NCBI RefSeq assembly: GCF_002028545.1
Contig: NZ_MWPQ01000051.1
Span: forward strand, 62,001 to 126,000
Length of the DNA stretch: 64,000 nucleotides
From: Nitrobacter vulgaris
Lineage (GTDB): Bacteria > Pseudomonadota > Alphaproteobacteria > Rhizobiales > Xanthobacteraceae
Reading direction: 5' to 3'
Positions within the stretch are counted from its first letter, which is position 1. Each line of letters opens with the position of its first letter. A program made the position numbers and the translations under genes. This document shows positions 1 through 9,376 of the stretch, piece after piece. The notes under the pieces are model-generated. The model ran no database searches, was not told the origin of the DNA, and saw only the letters and a list, made by a program, of their open reading frames with translations.

Positions 1-2
1 CA

Positions 3-542
3 CAAATCGAAGCAGCGCTGACGGAAAGCAGATTCACGTTTGTCGAGGATCTGCATGTGCTGCCGGACTTTCATGGCAACCGCTCGCCGCTCGCCGACCC
101 GGAGTCAGTCGGCGTGATCCACGGACTGCGCCTTGACGCCTCACCCACGTCGTTAACGCGGCTTTATTTCGCGACCGCTGTCGGCATCGCGCTGGGAACA
201 CGGCACATCATCGATGCCCTGAACGACGCCGGCTATAACATCGCCCATATCCGACTGACGGGAGGCCATGCTGCGAGCTCGCTGCTGGTCCAGCTCTACG
301 CCGATGCCGCAGGTGTCGCGGTTTCCCTGCCCGAACAACCAGACGGCGTGCTGTTGGGAACCGCATGTGCCGCGGCAGCCGGCTGTGGACTTTATCCATC
401 GGTTACCGCGGCCGCAGCGGCAATGACCCCGATCGGTCGAACCGTGCAGCCAGCTCCTGCGGCGCGCGATTTCTTCGACCGGCGCTACCGCGCGTTCTTA
501 ATGATGCACGAGCATCGCCGGGCATTGTCGCAGTTCGTGTGA
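3..542 (+). CDS. FGGY-family carbohydrate (pentulose) kinase, C-terminal part
   Basis: The 5' end lies outside the window; the frame is open from base 3. The visible part (about 179 residues) is the C-terminal actin-like ATPase lobe of an FGGY kinase. It carries the family motif DFHGNRSP, and further on LTGGHAASSLLVQ followed by a DAAG segment, which match the conserved nucleotide-binding and late helices of D-ribulokinase-like members. These cytosolic enzymes phosphorylate pentuloses, polyols or related sugars with ATP; the substrate cannot be read from this part. The next gene is convergent, so this is probably the last gene of its operon. Confidence 0.85.
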   Translation, partial: QIEAALTESRFTFVEDLHVLPDFHGNRSPLADPESVGVIHGLRLDASPTSLTRLYFATAVGIALGTRHIIDALNDAGYNIAHIRLTGGHAASSLLVQLYADAAGVAVSLPEQPDGVLLGTACAAAAGCGLYPSVTAAAAAMTPIGRTVQPAPAARDFFDRRYRAFLMMHEHRRALSQFV

Positions 543-594
543 TTGGGCAGCAAGATGCAGGAGCCTTCCGCTTCTCATTGAGCGGTGAAAGGCT

Positions 595-2283
595 CTAGCG
601 CTGCAACCGGACGCCGAGCATCACCACAGTCGCCACCGAACTTGCGCCGACAATATTCGAATCCAGCAGGTCGCGGCGCACCTGGGCCCTGATCTGGTAC
701 TCGCGGCTCAGCCTGTAAACGAGCTCCCCGGAAACCGAGTAAACCTGGTCGGAACGGGTCGACCCCTGATATTCTTGCGTCCCATAGGTGAACCTGCCGA
801 TCGCGGTCAGCCAGCGGCGGAAATCGTGATTGAGCTCGAAAGTGTAGGTGCGTGTCAGTACGCCGGAGACACCCGCCACCATGGATTCATCGACGAAGGT
901 CACTGTGGTGAACCTCGCCGTGGTCAGCGGCGTCGCTAACCAAACCAGCGACCCGCTGGTGAGCAGGCCGGTCAACTGACTGAGACTCGGGTCCGCATAG
1001 TTCCGGGCGGTATAGCCGATAGAGGCTTCGCCAATCAGTAAACGTGTCAATTCAAAGCTGGACCCGATCTTGGCATAGCCGCCGCGGGAGTCGCGCTGGA
1101 AGCCATTGCGATCGAATTGCGTGTCGCGGATTCGCGTGTCCGCCTCGACTTCGCCGAACGGCTTTAAGCCGGGCAATAGATCATAGCTCGCGCGCGCCAC
1201 GGCACCGTATTGATTGAAGTTGCGGTCATCGTTGGACGTCGATGTACCGTCCGTCAATTGCGAGTACTGATACATGGTGCGGTCTGCCATTCCGTTCAGC
1301 GAAACCTGCAGCCGGTTGAAGTCGTGTTCGATGCCGGCCGTTCCCCCGGTCGTCGCAAAGATCGGATACCTTATCAGACCGGCCTGGACGTTGGGACTGC
1401 CGGGATTGTCGGTACTAACCCGCAATCGCACTTCCGAATTTATGCGGGTATCGTACCTGACGTCGAGACGTCCATCGACCCTGCCGATGAAGTCCGGCCG
1501 ATCCACGTTCGTTGGCACCGACACGATCGACTGTGGATTATCGGCCCCCGGCGGGAAAGTTCTGCCAAATCCGGTGAACGATCCGCGAAAATCGACAAGG
1601 AGGGAGTGTCGCGACCAATTTGATGCAGCCACGAATTCGGGCGACAGCATATAGAACGCCGAGCCCTCCGGCCTATTGAAGCGACCGGGATTGGTGTTGT
1701 AGCCACCCCAAAGCTCGACTGCCGACTTCACGAGAAAGCTGCCGACGTAATTGCCCACGGGGCCGAACGGATCGTCATCGCGCTTCAGGCGGCGGCGCGT
1801 GGGCTGCCCCTCGACCTTCCCGGCCATCGCCGGGGCAAGCGGAGTCGTATTGGCGGTCGATGACGGCGGGATCGATAACGGCGGTGGTGGCGGAACGGGA
1901 ACAAAGTTGCCCGGCCCCGGCGGTTGCTTCGGTTTCGGCGTGCCGGGATAAAGTTTCAGCTTCTTGCGCCGGCGATTGAGCGAATCATAGCCCGTGTCGT
2001 CCGCACCCGCCGCGGCGGGGATGTCGTAGGTGGGAATTCTGCCGATGCGGGAGGGAGCCATTGTTGACGGCGCCAACGCCATATCGCCGCCGGCATCCCC
2101 GGTCCGACGCAAGGAAGGCTCCTGCGCTTGAAAAAGCCCGCCCCGAAGCGGAGTAACGGCATCGCCGGTGAGTGTCTGGGCCTCAACAGTCGCGCACCCC
2201 GGAACGATGAGCGCGAGGCAAACCAAAACCGCACGCCAGGTCGGCGCGCGCTGGCAAAAGCCCGTCGCTGGACCGGTAGACAC
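595..2283 (-). CDS. Outer-membrane beta-barrel protein, proline-rich N-terminal region
   Basis: About 562 residues. A hydrophobic N-terminal stretch (VLVCLALIVPG) followed by an Ala-Gln site looks like a signal peptide. Residues about 105-145 form a Pro-rich linker (PPGPGNFVPVPPPPP). The remainder alternates polar and aromatic residues in repeated beta strands with short turns, typical of rhizobial outer-membrane barrels of unknown role. The last residue is Arg, not the usual Phe. I favour a GTG start at 2283 because GGAG lies about 11 bases upstream; a TTG at 2304 in the same frame has no ribosome site. It is divergent from kdsD. Function is unknown. Confidence 0.7.
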   Translation of the reverse strand: MSTGPATGFCQRAPTWRAVLVCLALIVPGCATVEAQTLTGDAVTPLRGGLFQAQEPSLRRTGDAGGDMALAPSTMAPSRIGRIPTYDIPAAAGADDTGYDSLNRRRKKLKLYPGTPKPKQPPGPGNFVPVPPPPPLSIPPSSTANTTPLAPAMAGKVEGQPTRRRLKRDDDPFGPVGNYVGSFLVKSAVELWGGYNTNPGRFNRPEGSAFYMLSPEFVAASNWSRHSLLVDFRGSFTGFGRTFPPGADNPQSIVSVPTNVDRPDFIGRVDGRLDVRYDTRINSEVRLRVSTDNPGSPNVQAGLIRYPIFATTGGTAGIEHDFNRLQVSLNGMADRTMYQYSQLTDGTSTSNDDRNFNQYGAVARASYDLLPGLKPFGEVEADTRIRDTQFDRNGFQRDSRGGYAKIGSSFELTRLLIGEASIGYTARNYADPSLSQLTGLLTSGSLVWLATPLTTARFTTVTFVDESMVAGVSGVLTRTYTFELNHDFRRWLTAIGRFTYGTQEYQGSTRSDQVYSVSGELVYRLSREYQIRAQVRRDLLDSNIVGASSVATVVMLGVRLQR

Positions 2284-2476
2284 GATCCCGAAAACTCCAA
2301 ACAAAACATAAACTTAAAAAGCTCGCCTGAAGCGGGCTTGCTATCGTTAATGGAGTTAAAACAATTATGGTTAACGGGCCGTTGAGAATGCGAAGCTGCA
2401 TCGCATCGCACAAGTAGGCGTGCTAAGCACAACGATCGGACCAAACATTGCTTCCGTGTCTCAGCGTGGAACCAGC
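2284..2476. promoter_or_regulatory. Divergent promoter region between the barrel gene and kdsD
   Basis: This 190-base stretch separates two divergently transcribed genes. Its middle (about 2300-2390) is clearly richer in A and T than either flank. I see no coding potential that survives comparison with the flanking genes and no clear operator. It must hold both promoters. Confidence 0.4.
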
Positions 2477-3490
2477 ATGACCTCATTTGAATCACGCACA
2501 GTGACACCCGCCATGACCGATCGGGCGAACGCCGCAATCGAGTCCGCATTGCGGACCTTCGAGGCGGAGGCTGGCGGCGTGTCGGCGCTTGCCGCGGCGC
2601 TCAGATCCGATCTCGGTCCCGCGTTCGCTGCTGCAGCGGACCTGATCCGCAACGCCAAAGGACGGCTGATCGTCACCGGTCTCGGCAAGTCCGGCCACAT
2701 TGGCCGCAAGATCGCTGCGACTTTTGCCTCGACCGGGACGCCTGCCTTCTTCGTCCATGCGGCGGAAGCCAGTCATGGCGATCTTGGCATGATCACTCCC
2801 GATGATGTCATCATGGCGCTGTCCTGGTCGGGCGAGCAGCCGGAGATGAAGAATCTCATCACCTATGCCAAACGTTTTCGCATTCCCCTGATTGCCATGA
2901 CCGCCGAGCGCGACTCTACACTGGGCAAAGCCGCAGATGTCGCGCTGGTGCAGCCCAAGGCGCGCGAAGCCTGTCCGCATAACCTCGCGCCGACGACGTC
3001 CTCGCTGATGCAACTCGCGCTCGGCGATGGGCTCGCCATCGCGTTACTGGAGGGCCGGGGCTTCACCTCGGTCGACTTCAGCGTTCTGCATCCCGGCGGC
3101 AAGCTCGGCGCACTGTTGAAATACACCCGCGACCTCATGCACAGTGGCGACGCCCTGCCGTTGAAACCGCTCGGCACAAAGATGTCGGATGCTCTGGTCG
3201 AGATGACGTCAAAGGGGTTCGGCTGCGTCGGCGTTATTGACGGCCAGAGTCACCTGGTCGGGATCGTCACCGACGGCGACCTACGCCGTCACATGGGACC
3301 CGACCTGATGACTGCTCGCGTCGACGATGTCATGACGCCCCATCCGAAGACGATCGGACGCGACCTCCTGGCGGGCGAGGCACTCGAAATCCTCAACTCG
3401 TCAAAGATCACGGCGCTGATCGTAACCGATGGGAAAAAGCCGGTCGGCATCGTGCATTTGCACGACCTACTGCGCGCGGGCGTGGCTTGA
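2477..3490 (+). CDS. kdsD: Arabinose-5-phosphate isomerase, KpsF/GutQ family
   Basis: 337 residues. It interconverts ribulose-5-phosphate and arabinose-5-phosphate, the first step of KDO synthesis for lipopolysaccharide. The SIS sugar-isomerase domain covers about residues 30-190, with the motif GLGKSGHIGRKIA and the conserved AEASHGDLGM segment. Two CBS domains follow (about 205-335; GIVTDGDLRR is visible). Domain order and length are those of the family. The ATG at 2477 follows GTGGA at a good spacing; an in-frame GTG at 2420 is less likely. Cytosolic; it stands alone on this strand. Confidence 0.93.
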   Translation: MTSFESRTVTPAMTDRANAAIESALRTFEAEAGGVSALAAALRSDLGPAFAAAADLIRNAKGRLIVTGLGKSGHIGRKIAATFASTGTPAFFVHAAEASHGDLGMITPDDVIMALSWSGEQPEMKNLITYAKRFRIPLIAMTAERDSTLGKAADVALVQPKAREACPHNLAPTTSSLMQLALGDGLAIALLEGRGFTSVDFSVLHPGGKLGALLKYTRDLMHSGDALPLKPLGTKMSDALVEMTSKGFGCVGVIDGQSHLVGIVTDGDLRRHMGPDLMTARVDDVMTPHPKTIGRDLLAGEALEILNSSKITALIVTDGKKPVGIVHLHDLLRAGVA

Positions 3491-3552
3491 TCATCAAGCG
3501 AAGGCCCCCCCCCGCGGGATCTTCCTAGTACTCTGCGGGGGCCAGATGCGCG

Positions 3553-3999
3553 CTACGATGCCGCAGCCACTGTCAGGCTCGCGCCGTTCGCCTTCACAAT
3601 TTTCACCCGGCTACCGGCCGGCGCGTCCGGTCCTTCGATCCGCCAGATCGTATCGTCGATCCGCACCGTGCCCGTCCCATCTACGATCGGCTTCTCCAGC
3701 GTGAACACGCGCCCGACCAGCGCATGAGCGCGCTTGTTGAGGAACGGGCTGTCGCCGGCGCTCGAATCCGAGCGCGCTACCCGACGCCATAACGGCACCG
3801 CGGCGACTGCGAACACGGCAAACATCAAGAGCTGCGTTTGCCACGTTGGATCAATCAGGAACGACAGCACACCAACCAGAAATGCCGCCAGTCCCAGCCA
3901 GAACAGGAACACGCCCGGCACGAGCAGTTCGAGGCCCATCAGAACGACGCCAAAGATCAACCAGTTCCAGGTTCCCAGCGACGTGAACATGTCACCCAT
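3553..3999 (-). CDS. NfeD-family membrane protein
   Basis: 148 residues with two or three N-terminal membrane helices (about residues 10-75) and a C-terminal OB-fold-like domain rich in Val and Gly (about 90-145). This is the short NfeD form. Such proteins sit next to SPFH/stomatin genes and are thought to assist their assembly in the membrane. Here the SPFH gene is immediately upstream on the same strand (27-base gap), so the two are an operon. Start is the ATG at 3999, with GAGAG just upstream. Confidence 0.9.
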   Translation of the reverse strand: MGDMFTSLGTWNWLIFGVVLMGLELLVPGVFLFWLGLAAFLVGVLSFLIDPTWQTQLLMFAVFAVAAVPLWRRVARSDSSAGDSPFLNKRAHALVGRVFTLEKPIVDGTGTVRIDDTIWRIEGPDAPAGSRVKIVKANGASLTVAAAS

Positions 4000-4025
4000 A
4001 AACGCTCTCCTTCGCCCGGTTTATC

Positions 4026-5021
4026 CTATCCCTGCGAAGGGACCGAGGCCGGCGCACCCGCATTGGGCACCGTCCCCCTCCGTGCAGTCGCCGTAGCCGG
4101 CGCAGCACTCTCGCCGAAGGTGGCCCTGGCGATCTCGCCGATGCCGGCCAGGGACGCCAGCATGCTGGTGGCTTCCATCGGCAACATCACAACTTTCTGG
4201 TTGGGCGAGTTTGCAAGCTGACCGAACGCCTTGATGTACTTATCAGCGATGAAATAGTTGAGTGACGCTACGTCACCCTTCGCGATCGCCTCGCTCACCA
4301 TGCGCGTCGCCTTGGCCTCGGCTTCCGCCGACCGTTCGCGTGCTTCAGCATCGCGGAAGGCGGCTTCCTTTCGGCCCTCGGCTTCGAGAATCTGCGACTG
4401 CTTCTGCCCCTCGGCCTTGAGAATCGCCGACTGGCGCTGGCCTTCAGCCTGAAGGATGTCGGCGCGTTTTTCCCGCTCGGCCTTCATCTGGCGGCCCATC
4501 GCCTGCACGAGGTCGGCAGGCGGTACGATGTCCTTGATCTCGATGCGGTTGACCTTCAGACCCCACGGAGATACCGCGGCATCCACGACGCGAAGCAGCC
4601 GCTCGTTGATCTCATCACGATGCGACAGCACCTGGTCAAGGTCCATCGAACCCATCACCGAGCGGATATTGGTCATTGTCAGCGTCACGATGGCCTGGTT
4701 GAGGTTCGCGACCTCGTAGCTCGCCTTGGCGGCATCGAACACCTGGTAGAAGGCGACGCCGTCCACGCTGACGGTCGCGTTGTCCTTGGTGATGACCTCC
4801 TGCTTGGGAATGTCGATCACCTGCTCCATCATGTTCATTTTGCGCCCGACCCGGTCGATATAGGGAACAATGAGATTGAGACCGGGATCGAGCGTCCGCG
4901 TGTACTTGCCGAACCGTTCGATGGTCCAGTCGTAGCCCTGCGGCACGGTCTTGACGCCGGCCAACAGCGTCAGGATCACGAGCGCCACGAAAACAATCGC
5001 GAAAATATCGAAGCCGGTCAT
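4026..5021 (-). CDS. SPFH/band 7 (stomatin-like) membrane protein
   Basis: 331 residues: one N-terminal membrane helix (about 4-22), then an SPFH domain starting at VPQGYDWTIERFGKY, then a long Ala/Glu/Lys-rich coiled coil (about 190-250, with repeated ILKAEGQKQS-like units), and a low-complexity tail. This is the layout of QmcA/stomatin proteins, which form oligomeric membrane rings and associate with FtsH-type proteases. It is first in a two-gene operon with nfeD. Confidence 0.92.
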   Translation of the reverse strand: MTGFDIFAIVFVALVILTLLAGVKTVPQGYDWTIERFGKYTRTLDPGLNLIVPYIDRVGRKMNMMEQVIDIPKQEVITKDNATVSVDGVAFYQVFDAAKASYEVANLNQAIVTLTMTNIRSVMGSMDLDQVLSHRDEINERLLRVVDAAVSPWGLKVNRIEIKDIVPPADLVQAMGRQMKAEREKRADILQAEGQRQSAILKAEGQKQSQILEAEGRKEAAFRDAEARERSAEAEAKATRMVSEAIAKGDVASLNYFIADKYIKAFGQLANSPNQKVVMLPMEATSMLASLAGIGEIARATFGESAAPATATARRGTVPNAGAPASVPSQG

Positions 5022-5324
5022 GAAATGCTCCCTGCGAGGCGCCGTCCTTCAAGAACGCAATGCGCCCGCGCCACCCGCATAATGCAAAGCTGTGAACTCC
5101 CGGTTAGTCGCCACCGATAGATGTAAGGTTCGACTGAGCAAAATCGAGAGACAACAGAAACCATGGCGATCATGGTTTCTCGGTTCGCGCGCAAAAAGGG
5201 ACGCACGCTTTAGAACGACTAGAGACTTAACACCGTCGTTCCCGAATCCGGCTGCCGAGAACCGCAAAGACCAGTGGTCAGGATCAGCGCTCTGTGTCTT
5301 CGGAATGAAGAGCAGTGATGTGGC
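5022..5324. other. Intergenic stretch with a perfect 10-bp inverted repeat
   Basis: About 300 bases between hemH and the SPFH gene with no supported gene. Bases 5156-5165 (AGAAACCATG) pair perfectly with 5171-5180 around a 5-base loop (gcgat). On the minus strand this lies about 150 bases past the hemH stop and 135 bases before the SPFH start, with no clean T run, so it could be a weak terminator or a protein site. Confidence 0.5.
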
Positions 5325-6362
5325 CTAGATCCAGCCCTGAAGCTCGCGCAGCACCAGTTTCCGGATAACATCCATGCCTGGATCGCTGTCGTTCAGGCAG
5401 GGAATCGCACTAAACTCCTCACCGCCATTGTGGCGGAAGATTTCCGCATTCTCCTGCGCGATTTCCTCCAGCGTTTCCAGACAGTCCGCCGAGAAGCCAG
5501 GCGTGACAATGGCGATACGCTTAACGCCGTCCTTCGCCAGTTTCTCAACGGTCTTGTCGGTGTAGGGCTGCAGCCATTGATCGAAGCCGAAGCGCGACTG
5601 GAACGTCAGCATCAACTTTTTCGCATCAAGCCCCATGCGTTTACGCAGGGCCTCCGTGGTCGCCACGCATTGCGCCTGATAAGGATCGCCCTTGTCGACA
5701 TACGCCTGCGGCATTCCGTGGAATGACGCCATGATGATCTCGGGCGTGAACGAGAGCGAGGCGATATGCCTCTCGATTGAAACCGCCAGCGCGTCGACAT
5801 AGTCGGGATCGTCGTAATAGGGCGGCGTCACCCGCAGTGTCGGCTGCGCGCGCATCTCGCCGAGCACGCGAAACGCCTCGTCGCATACGGTGGCCGTCGT
5901 CGCGGCCGAATACTGTGGATAGAGCGGCACCACAAGTAACCTGTCGCAGCCCTGTGCCGTCAGCGCTGCGATGCGCGAGTGCATCGACGGATTACCATAA
6001 CGCATCGCCCAATCGACGACGACGTGCTCGTGGTCCGTGATCGCAGCCCCCAGCTTGTCGGACTGCGCGCGCGTAATGGTCTTGAGCGGCGACTCGTTCC
6101 GCTCGGTATTCCAGATCTTCAGGTAGTCGCGCGCCTTGCGGCGCGGACGGGTATTCAGAATGACACCGTTCAGCGCCAGCTTCCAGATCAGGCCTTGCTT
6201 CTCGATCACGCGCGGATCGGACAGGAATTCCTTCAGATAGACCCGCAAGCCGCGCGCATCGGCGGTGTCGGGTGTACCGAGATTGACGAGCAAAACGCCG
6301 ACGCGCTCGCGCGGCGCACCCGCCGCGGTTCGACCCTTACCAATAGGAATAACGACCGTCAT
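5325..6362 (-). CDS. hemH: Ferrochelatase
   Basis: 345 residues, the usual length. It inserts Fe2+ into protoporphyrin IX, the last step of haem synthesis. The N-terminal motif GVLLVNLGTP, the catalytic-His segment SFHGMPQAY and the C-terminal signature GFSADCLETLEE with its conserved Glu are all present. The reading frame stays open far upstream, but the ATG at 6362 gives the correct family start; the longer version would run across the promoter of the divergent gene. Peripheral to the inner membrane in alphaproteobacteria. Confidence 0.95.
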   Translation of the reverse strand: MTVVIPIGKGRTAAGAPRERVGVLLVNLGTPDTADARGLRVYLKEFLSDPRVIEKQGLIWKLALNGVILNTRPRRKARDYLKIWNTERNESPLKTITRAQSDKLGAAITDHEHVVVDWAMRYGNPSMHSRIAALTAQGCDRLLVVPLYPQYSAATTATVCDEAFRVLGEMRAQPTLRVTPPYYDDPDYVDALAVSIERHIASLSFTPEIIMASFHGMPQAYVDKGDPYQAQCVATTEALRKRMGLDAKKLMLTFQSRFGFDQWLQPYTDKTVEKLAKDGVKRIAIVTPGFSADCLETLEEIAQENAEIFRHNGGEEFSAIPCLNDSDPGMDVIRKLVLRELQGWI

Positions 6363-6449
6363 ACCGTCTGGATTCGCGCGCCTGCCCGTTCTTGTCAAGC
6401 CCGCGCATCTGCCGATACTGTTGCGAAATTGACCGCGAAGGGGATTGCC

Positions 6450-6848
6450 ATGACGGTTGCCGAATGGTGCATCTTCGGTGCGGTCATTCTGTACCTGCTG
6501 ACGATCGTACCGTTCAAGGCGCTGGGCTCTCCCGGTTTCGACAACGGCCGCCCGCGCGATCCGGGATTTTACGACGATCCGCTGCGTGCCCGAGCGCTCG
6601 GGGCACACCTCAACGGCATCGAAACCTTTCCGTTTTTCGCGGTAGCCGTGCTGCTTTCGGAGTTTCGCGCCGCGCCTCAGCATCTGGTCGATGAACTGGC
6701 GGTCCTGTTCCTGATCGTCCGCGCCGCTTACGTTGTGACCTATATCGGCGACCGACCGACGCTGCGGTCGATCCTCTGGAGCATCGGCTTTGCCATCAAC
6801 ACCGCGATCTTCTTCCTGCCGGCGATCCGGCACTGGCTGCCTTCATGA
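6450..6848 (+). CDS. MAPEG-family membrane protein
   Basis: 132 residues with four hydrophobic segments (about 5-22, 55-75, 80-98, 108-128). The N-terminal half carries the family-like pattern ARALGAHLNGIETFPFFA, in which the R-x-x-x-A-H-x-N-x-x-E run matches the glutathione-contacting helix of MAPEG proteins. The eukaryotic relatives are glutathione transferases; the bacterial branch has no assigned substrate. The ATG at 6450 follows GAAGGGGA. It is divergent from hemH with only 87 bases between them. Confidence 0.85.
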   Translation: MTVAEWCIFGAVILYLLTIVPFKALGSPGFDNGRPRDPGFYDDPLRARALGAHLNGIETFPFFAVAVLLSEFRAAPQHLVDELAVLFLIVRAAYVVTYIGDRPTLRSILWSIGFAINTAIFFLPAIRHWLPS

Positions 6849-6869
6849 CACGCGCGCAAGTTAGCTCCT

Positions 6870-8966
6870 CTAAGCCGCCTGCGGCGTTTCCAGCAACCCA
6901 CGTCGCCGCAACAGCGCCTCCGGCTCCGGTTTGCGGCCGCGGAAGGCGATGTAGGCTTCTGCCGGATCGCGGGAACCGCCCGACGAATAAATATCATCGT
7001 GCAGCCGCTTAGCCGTCTGCTGATCGAAGATGTCTCCGGTCTCCTCGAAGGCTCCGAACGCATCGGCGTCCATCACCTCCGACCACATATAGCTGTAATA
7101 GCCAGCCGCGTAGTGATCTCCGGAGAAGATGTGGCCGAACTGGGTCGGCCGGTGCCGCATCGCGATTTCCGCCGGCATCCCGATCTTTTCCAGCCCGGCC
7201 CGTTCGAACGCTCCGACATCGGAAATCGTCGAGGCCGGCTGGCTGTGAAACTCCAGATCCATCAGCGCCGAAGCGACGAATTCGATGGTGGCAAAACCCT
7301 GATTGAACTGTCGCGCCGCAAGGAAGCGCTCAAGCAGATCGTCCGGAAGTGGCTCTCCGGTCTGGTAGTGTTTTGCGAACTGTCGCAGCACTTGCGGCTG
7401 TTCCTGCCAGTGTTCGTAGAGCTGTGAGGGCAGCTCTACGAAATCAGTAAACACGCTGGTGCCCGACAGCGAGGGATAAGTGACATTTGAAAGCATGCCG
7501 TGCAGGCCGTGTCCGAATTCATGGAACAGCGTGCGCGCATCGTCCGGCGACAGCAGCGCAGGCTGGTCATCCGCACCCTTGGCGAAATTGCAGACGTTGA
7601 TCACCAGTGGCGCGATGTCGCCGTCGAGCGTCTGCTGGTCGCGCAGCGTCGTCATCCAGGCGCCGGACCGCTTCGAGGCTCGTGCGAAGTAGTCGCCATA
7701 GAACAGCGCCTGATGCTTGCCGGCCGCGTCCATCACTTCCCAAACCCGGACGTCCGGATGCCAGGTCGGAATGTCCTTGCGCTCTGAGAAAGAGAGCCCG
7801 AACAGCCGATGCGCGCAATCGAAGGCCGCGGCGATCATGCCCTCCAGTGTCAGATAGGGCTTGATCGCGGCATCGTCGAAATCAGCGCGGATCTGGCGCA
7901 GCTTTTCAGCGTAGTAACGCCAGTCCCAAGACGCGAGGGTGAAGTTGCCGCCCTCCTCCGCGATCAAGCCCTGCAAGGCATCCCGGTCGGCAAGCGCCCG
8001 CGCGCGGGCCGGCTTCCAGACCCGCTCCAGAAGACCACGGGCGGCTTCCGGCGTCTTGGCCATCGAATCCTCAAGCCGATAGACGGCGAAGCTAGGGTAG
8101 CCCAGGAGTTGTGCGGCTTCCTCGCGAAGCGCGAGGATCTCCACGATGGTTGCGTTGTTGTCGTTGGCGTTGCCGTTGTCGCCGCGGGCGGTGAATGCCT
8201 TGTAGACTTTTTCGCGCAGATCGCGGCGGCGCGAGCTCTTGAGAAACGTCTCCACCGAGGAGCGCGAGGTGGTCACGATGGCCTTGCCGGGCAGCACGCG
8301 TTCCTCCGCAGCGGCGCGCGCCGCTGCAATGAAGCTGTCCGGCAGGCCGTCTAGATCATCTTCGCCGAGTTCGAGGAACCACTCCTGTTCGTCGCGGAGG
8401 AGATGGTGGCTGAAGGTGGTGCCGAGATGAGCCTGCCTTTCGTTGATCGCGGCCATCCGCGCCTTCGCGGCCTCGTCGAGACCGGCGCCAGCCCGGTGGA
8501 AGCGCGTGTAGGTGCGTTCCAGCAGTCGTAACTGTTCGGCCGTCAGTCCGAGCGCGGTGCGATTCTCGTGGAGTTGCGCGATGCGGCCGAACAGCACCGC
8601 GTTCATCATGATCGGGTTCCAATGCCGCGCCAAACGCGAGGAGACATCCTTGTCGATCTCGAGCAGCTCCGGATTGGAGTGCGCCGACACCAGATTGTAA
8701 AATATTGCCGAGACCTTCGCGAGCAGCCTGCCGGAGCGTTCCAGCGCGATGATGGTGTTGGCGAAGTCCGGTGCCGACGGATCGTGGGTGATAGCGGCGA
8801 CCTCGGCGGCATGGTCGATGAACGCCTGTTCGAAGGCGGGCAAAAAGTGTTCAGGCCCGATCTCGCCGAACGGCGCGGTCTGGAAAGGCGTCTGCCACGC
8901 CTTCAGCAGCGGGTTGTCCGGGCCTGAGGCGGAAACGATAGGCGACGATTGAGGCGTGTCTGACAT
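6870..8966 (-). CDS. M3-family zinc oligopeptidase (PrlC/Dcp type)
   Basis: 698 residues. The zinc site HEFGH is at 482-486, with the downstream Glu supplied by the helix that follows; the C-terminal segment HIFSGDHYAAGYYSYMWSE is typical of M3 peptidases. These cytosolic enzymes degrade oligopeptides left by ATP-dependent proteases and cleaved signal peptides. Whether it acts as an oligopeptidase A or a peptidyl dipeptidase cannot be decided here. The ATG at 8966 (MSDTPQS) matches family starts; the upstream open frame is not expected to be translated. Confidence 0.93.
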   Translation of the reverse strand: MSDTPQSSPIVSASGPDNPLLKAWQTPFQTAPFGEIGPEHFLPAFEQAFIDHAAEVAAITHDPSAPDFANTIIALERSGRLLAKVSAIFYNLVSAHSNPELLEIDKDVSSRLARHWNPIMMNAVLFGRIAQLHENRTALGLTAEQLRLLERTYTRFHRAGAGLDEAAKARMAAINERQAHLGTTFSHHLLRDEQEWFLELGEDDLDGLPDSFIAAARAAAEERVLPGKAIVTTSRSSVETFLKSSRRRDLREKVYKAFTARGDNGNANDNNATIVEILALREEAAQLLGYPSFAVYRLEDSMAKTPEAARGLLERVWKPARARALADRDALQGLIAEEGGNFTLASWDWRYYAEKLRQIRADFDDAAIKPYLTLEGMIAAAFDCAHRLFGLSFSERKDIPTWHPDVRVWEVMDAAGKHQALFYGDYFARASKRSGAWMTTLRDQQTLDGDIAPLVINVCNFAKGADDQPALLSPDDARTLFHEFGHGLHGMLSNVTYPSLSGTSVFTDFVELPSQLYEHWQEQPQVLRQFAKHYQTGEPLPDDLLERFLAARQFNQGFATIEFVASALMDLEFHSQPASTISDVGAFERAGLEKIGMPAEIAMRHRPTQFGHIFSGDHYAAGYYSYMWSEVMDADAFGAFEETGDIFDQQTAKRLHDDIYSSGGSRDPAEAYIAFRGRKPEPEALLRRRGLLETPQAA

Positions 8967-9115
8967 GGCGGTCCTGCTTTCGCCCGTTGCTGCACATTTT
9001 TGCCGCGATCCAAAGGCACCAAAACTATAACACGCGATGGGGCTCTTTGGGGCCTTTGGCGCTTGCCGCGGCAGGCATTTTCGGAGACATTGCGGTCGCA
9101 ACGGGATTCTCCGAC

Positions 9116-9376
9116 ATGGGCTCACAACCAACCCCTTCCGCCACACGCCAGATCATCTGGCCCAGCGTCATCACCGTCATTTCGGCTGCGATACTGATCG
9201 GCGCGGAAGTGTTCGGCGCAGCGTTCGCCGGCGGCTGGGCGCTCGCGATTCTGTTCGGACTGAGCGAGACGGAGGGCCATATCCTGCAAGCGGTGCTGTT
9301 CGTGATCGGCGTGTTCGTCATGATCAATTTCATCCGCGCCGCCCAACGCGTCGAGCCCTTCGTACGGCGAGTCTGA
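9116..9376 (+). CDS. Small membrane protein, two helices
   Basis: 86 residues from the ATG at 9116, with two strong membrane segments (about 15-45 and 55-75). I recognise no family. The same frame is open from 8987, but that extension runs into the promoter of the divergent M3 peptidase and is less coding-like. It is separated by about 640 bases from the next gene on this strand. Confidence 0.55.
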   Translation: MGSQPTPSATRQIIWPSVITVISAAILIGAEVFGAAFAGGWALAILFGLSETEGHILQAVLFVIGVFVMINFIRAAQRVEPFVRRV

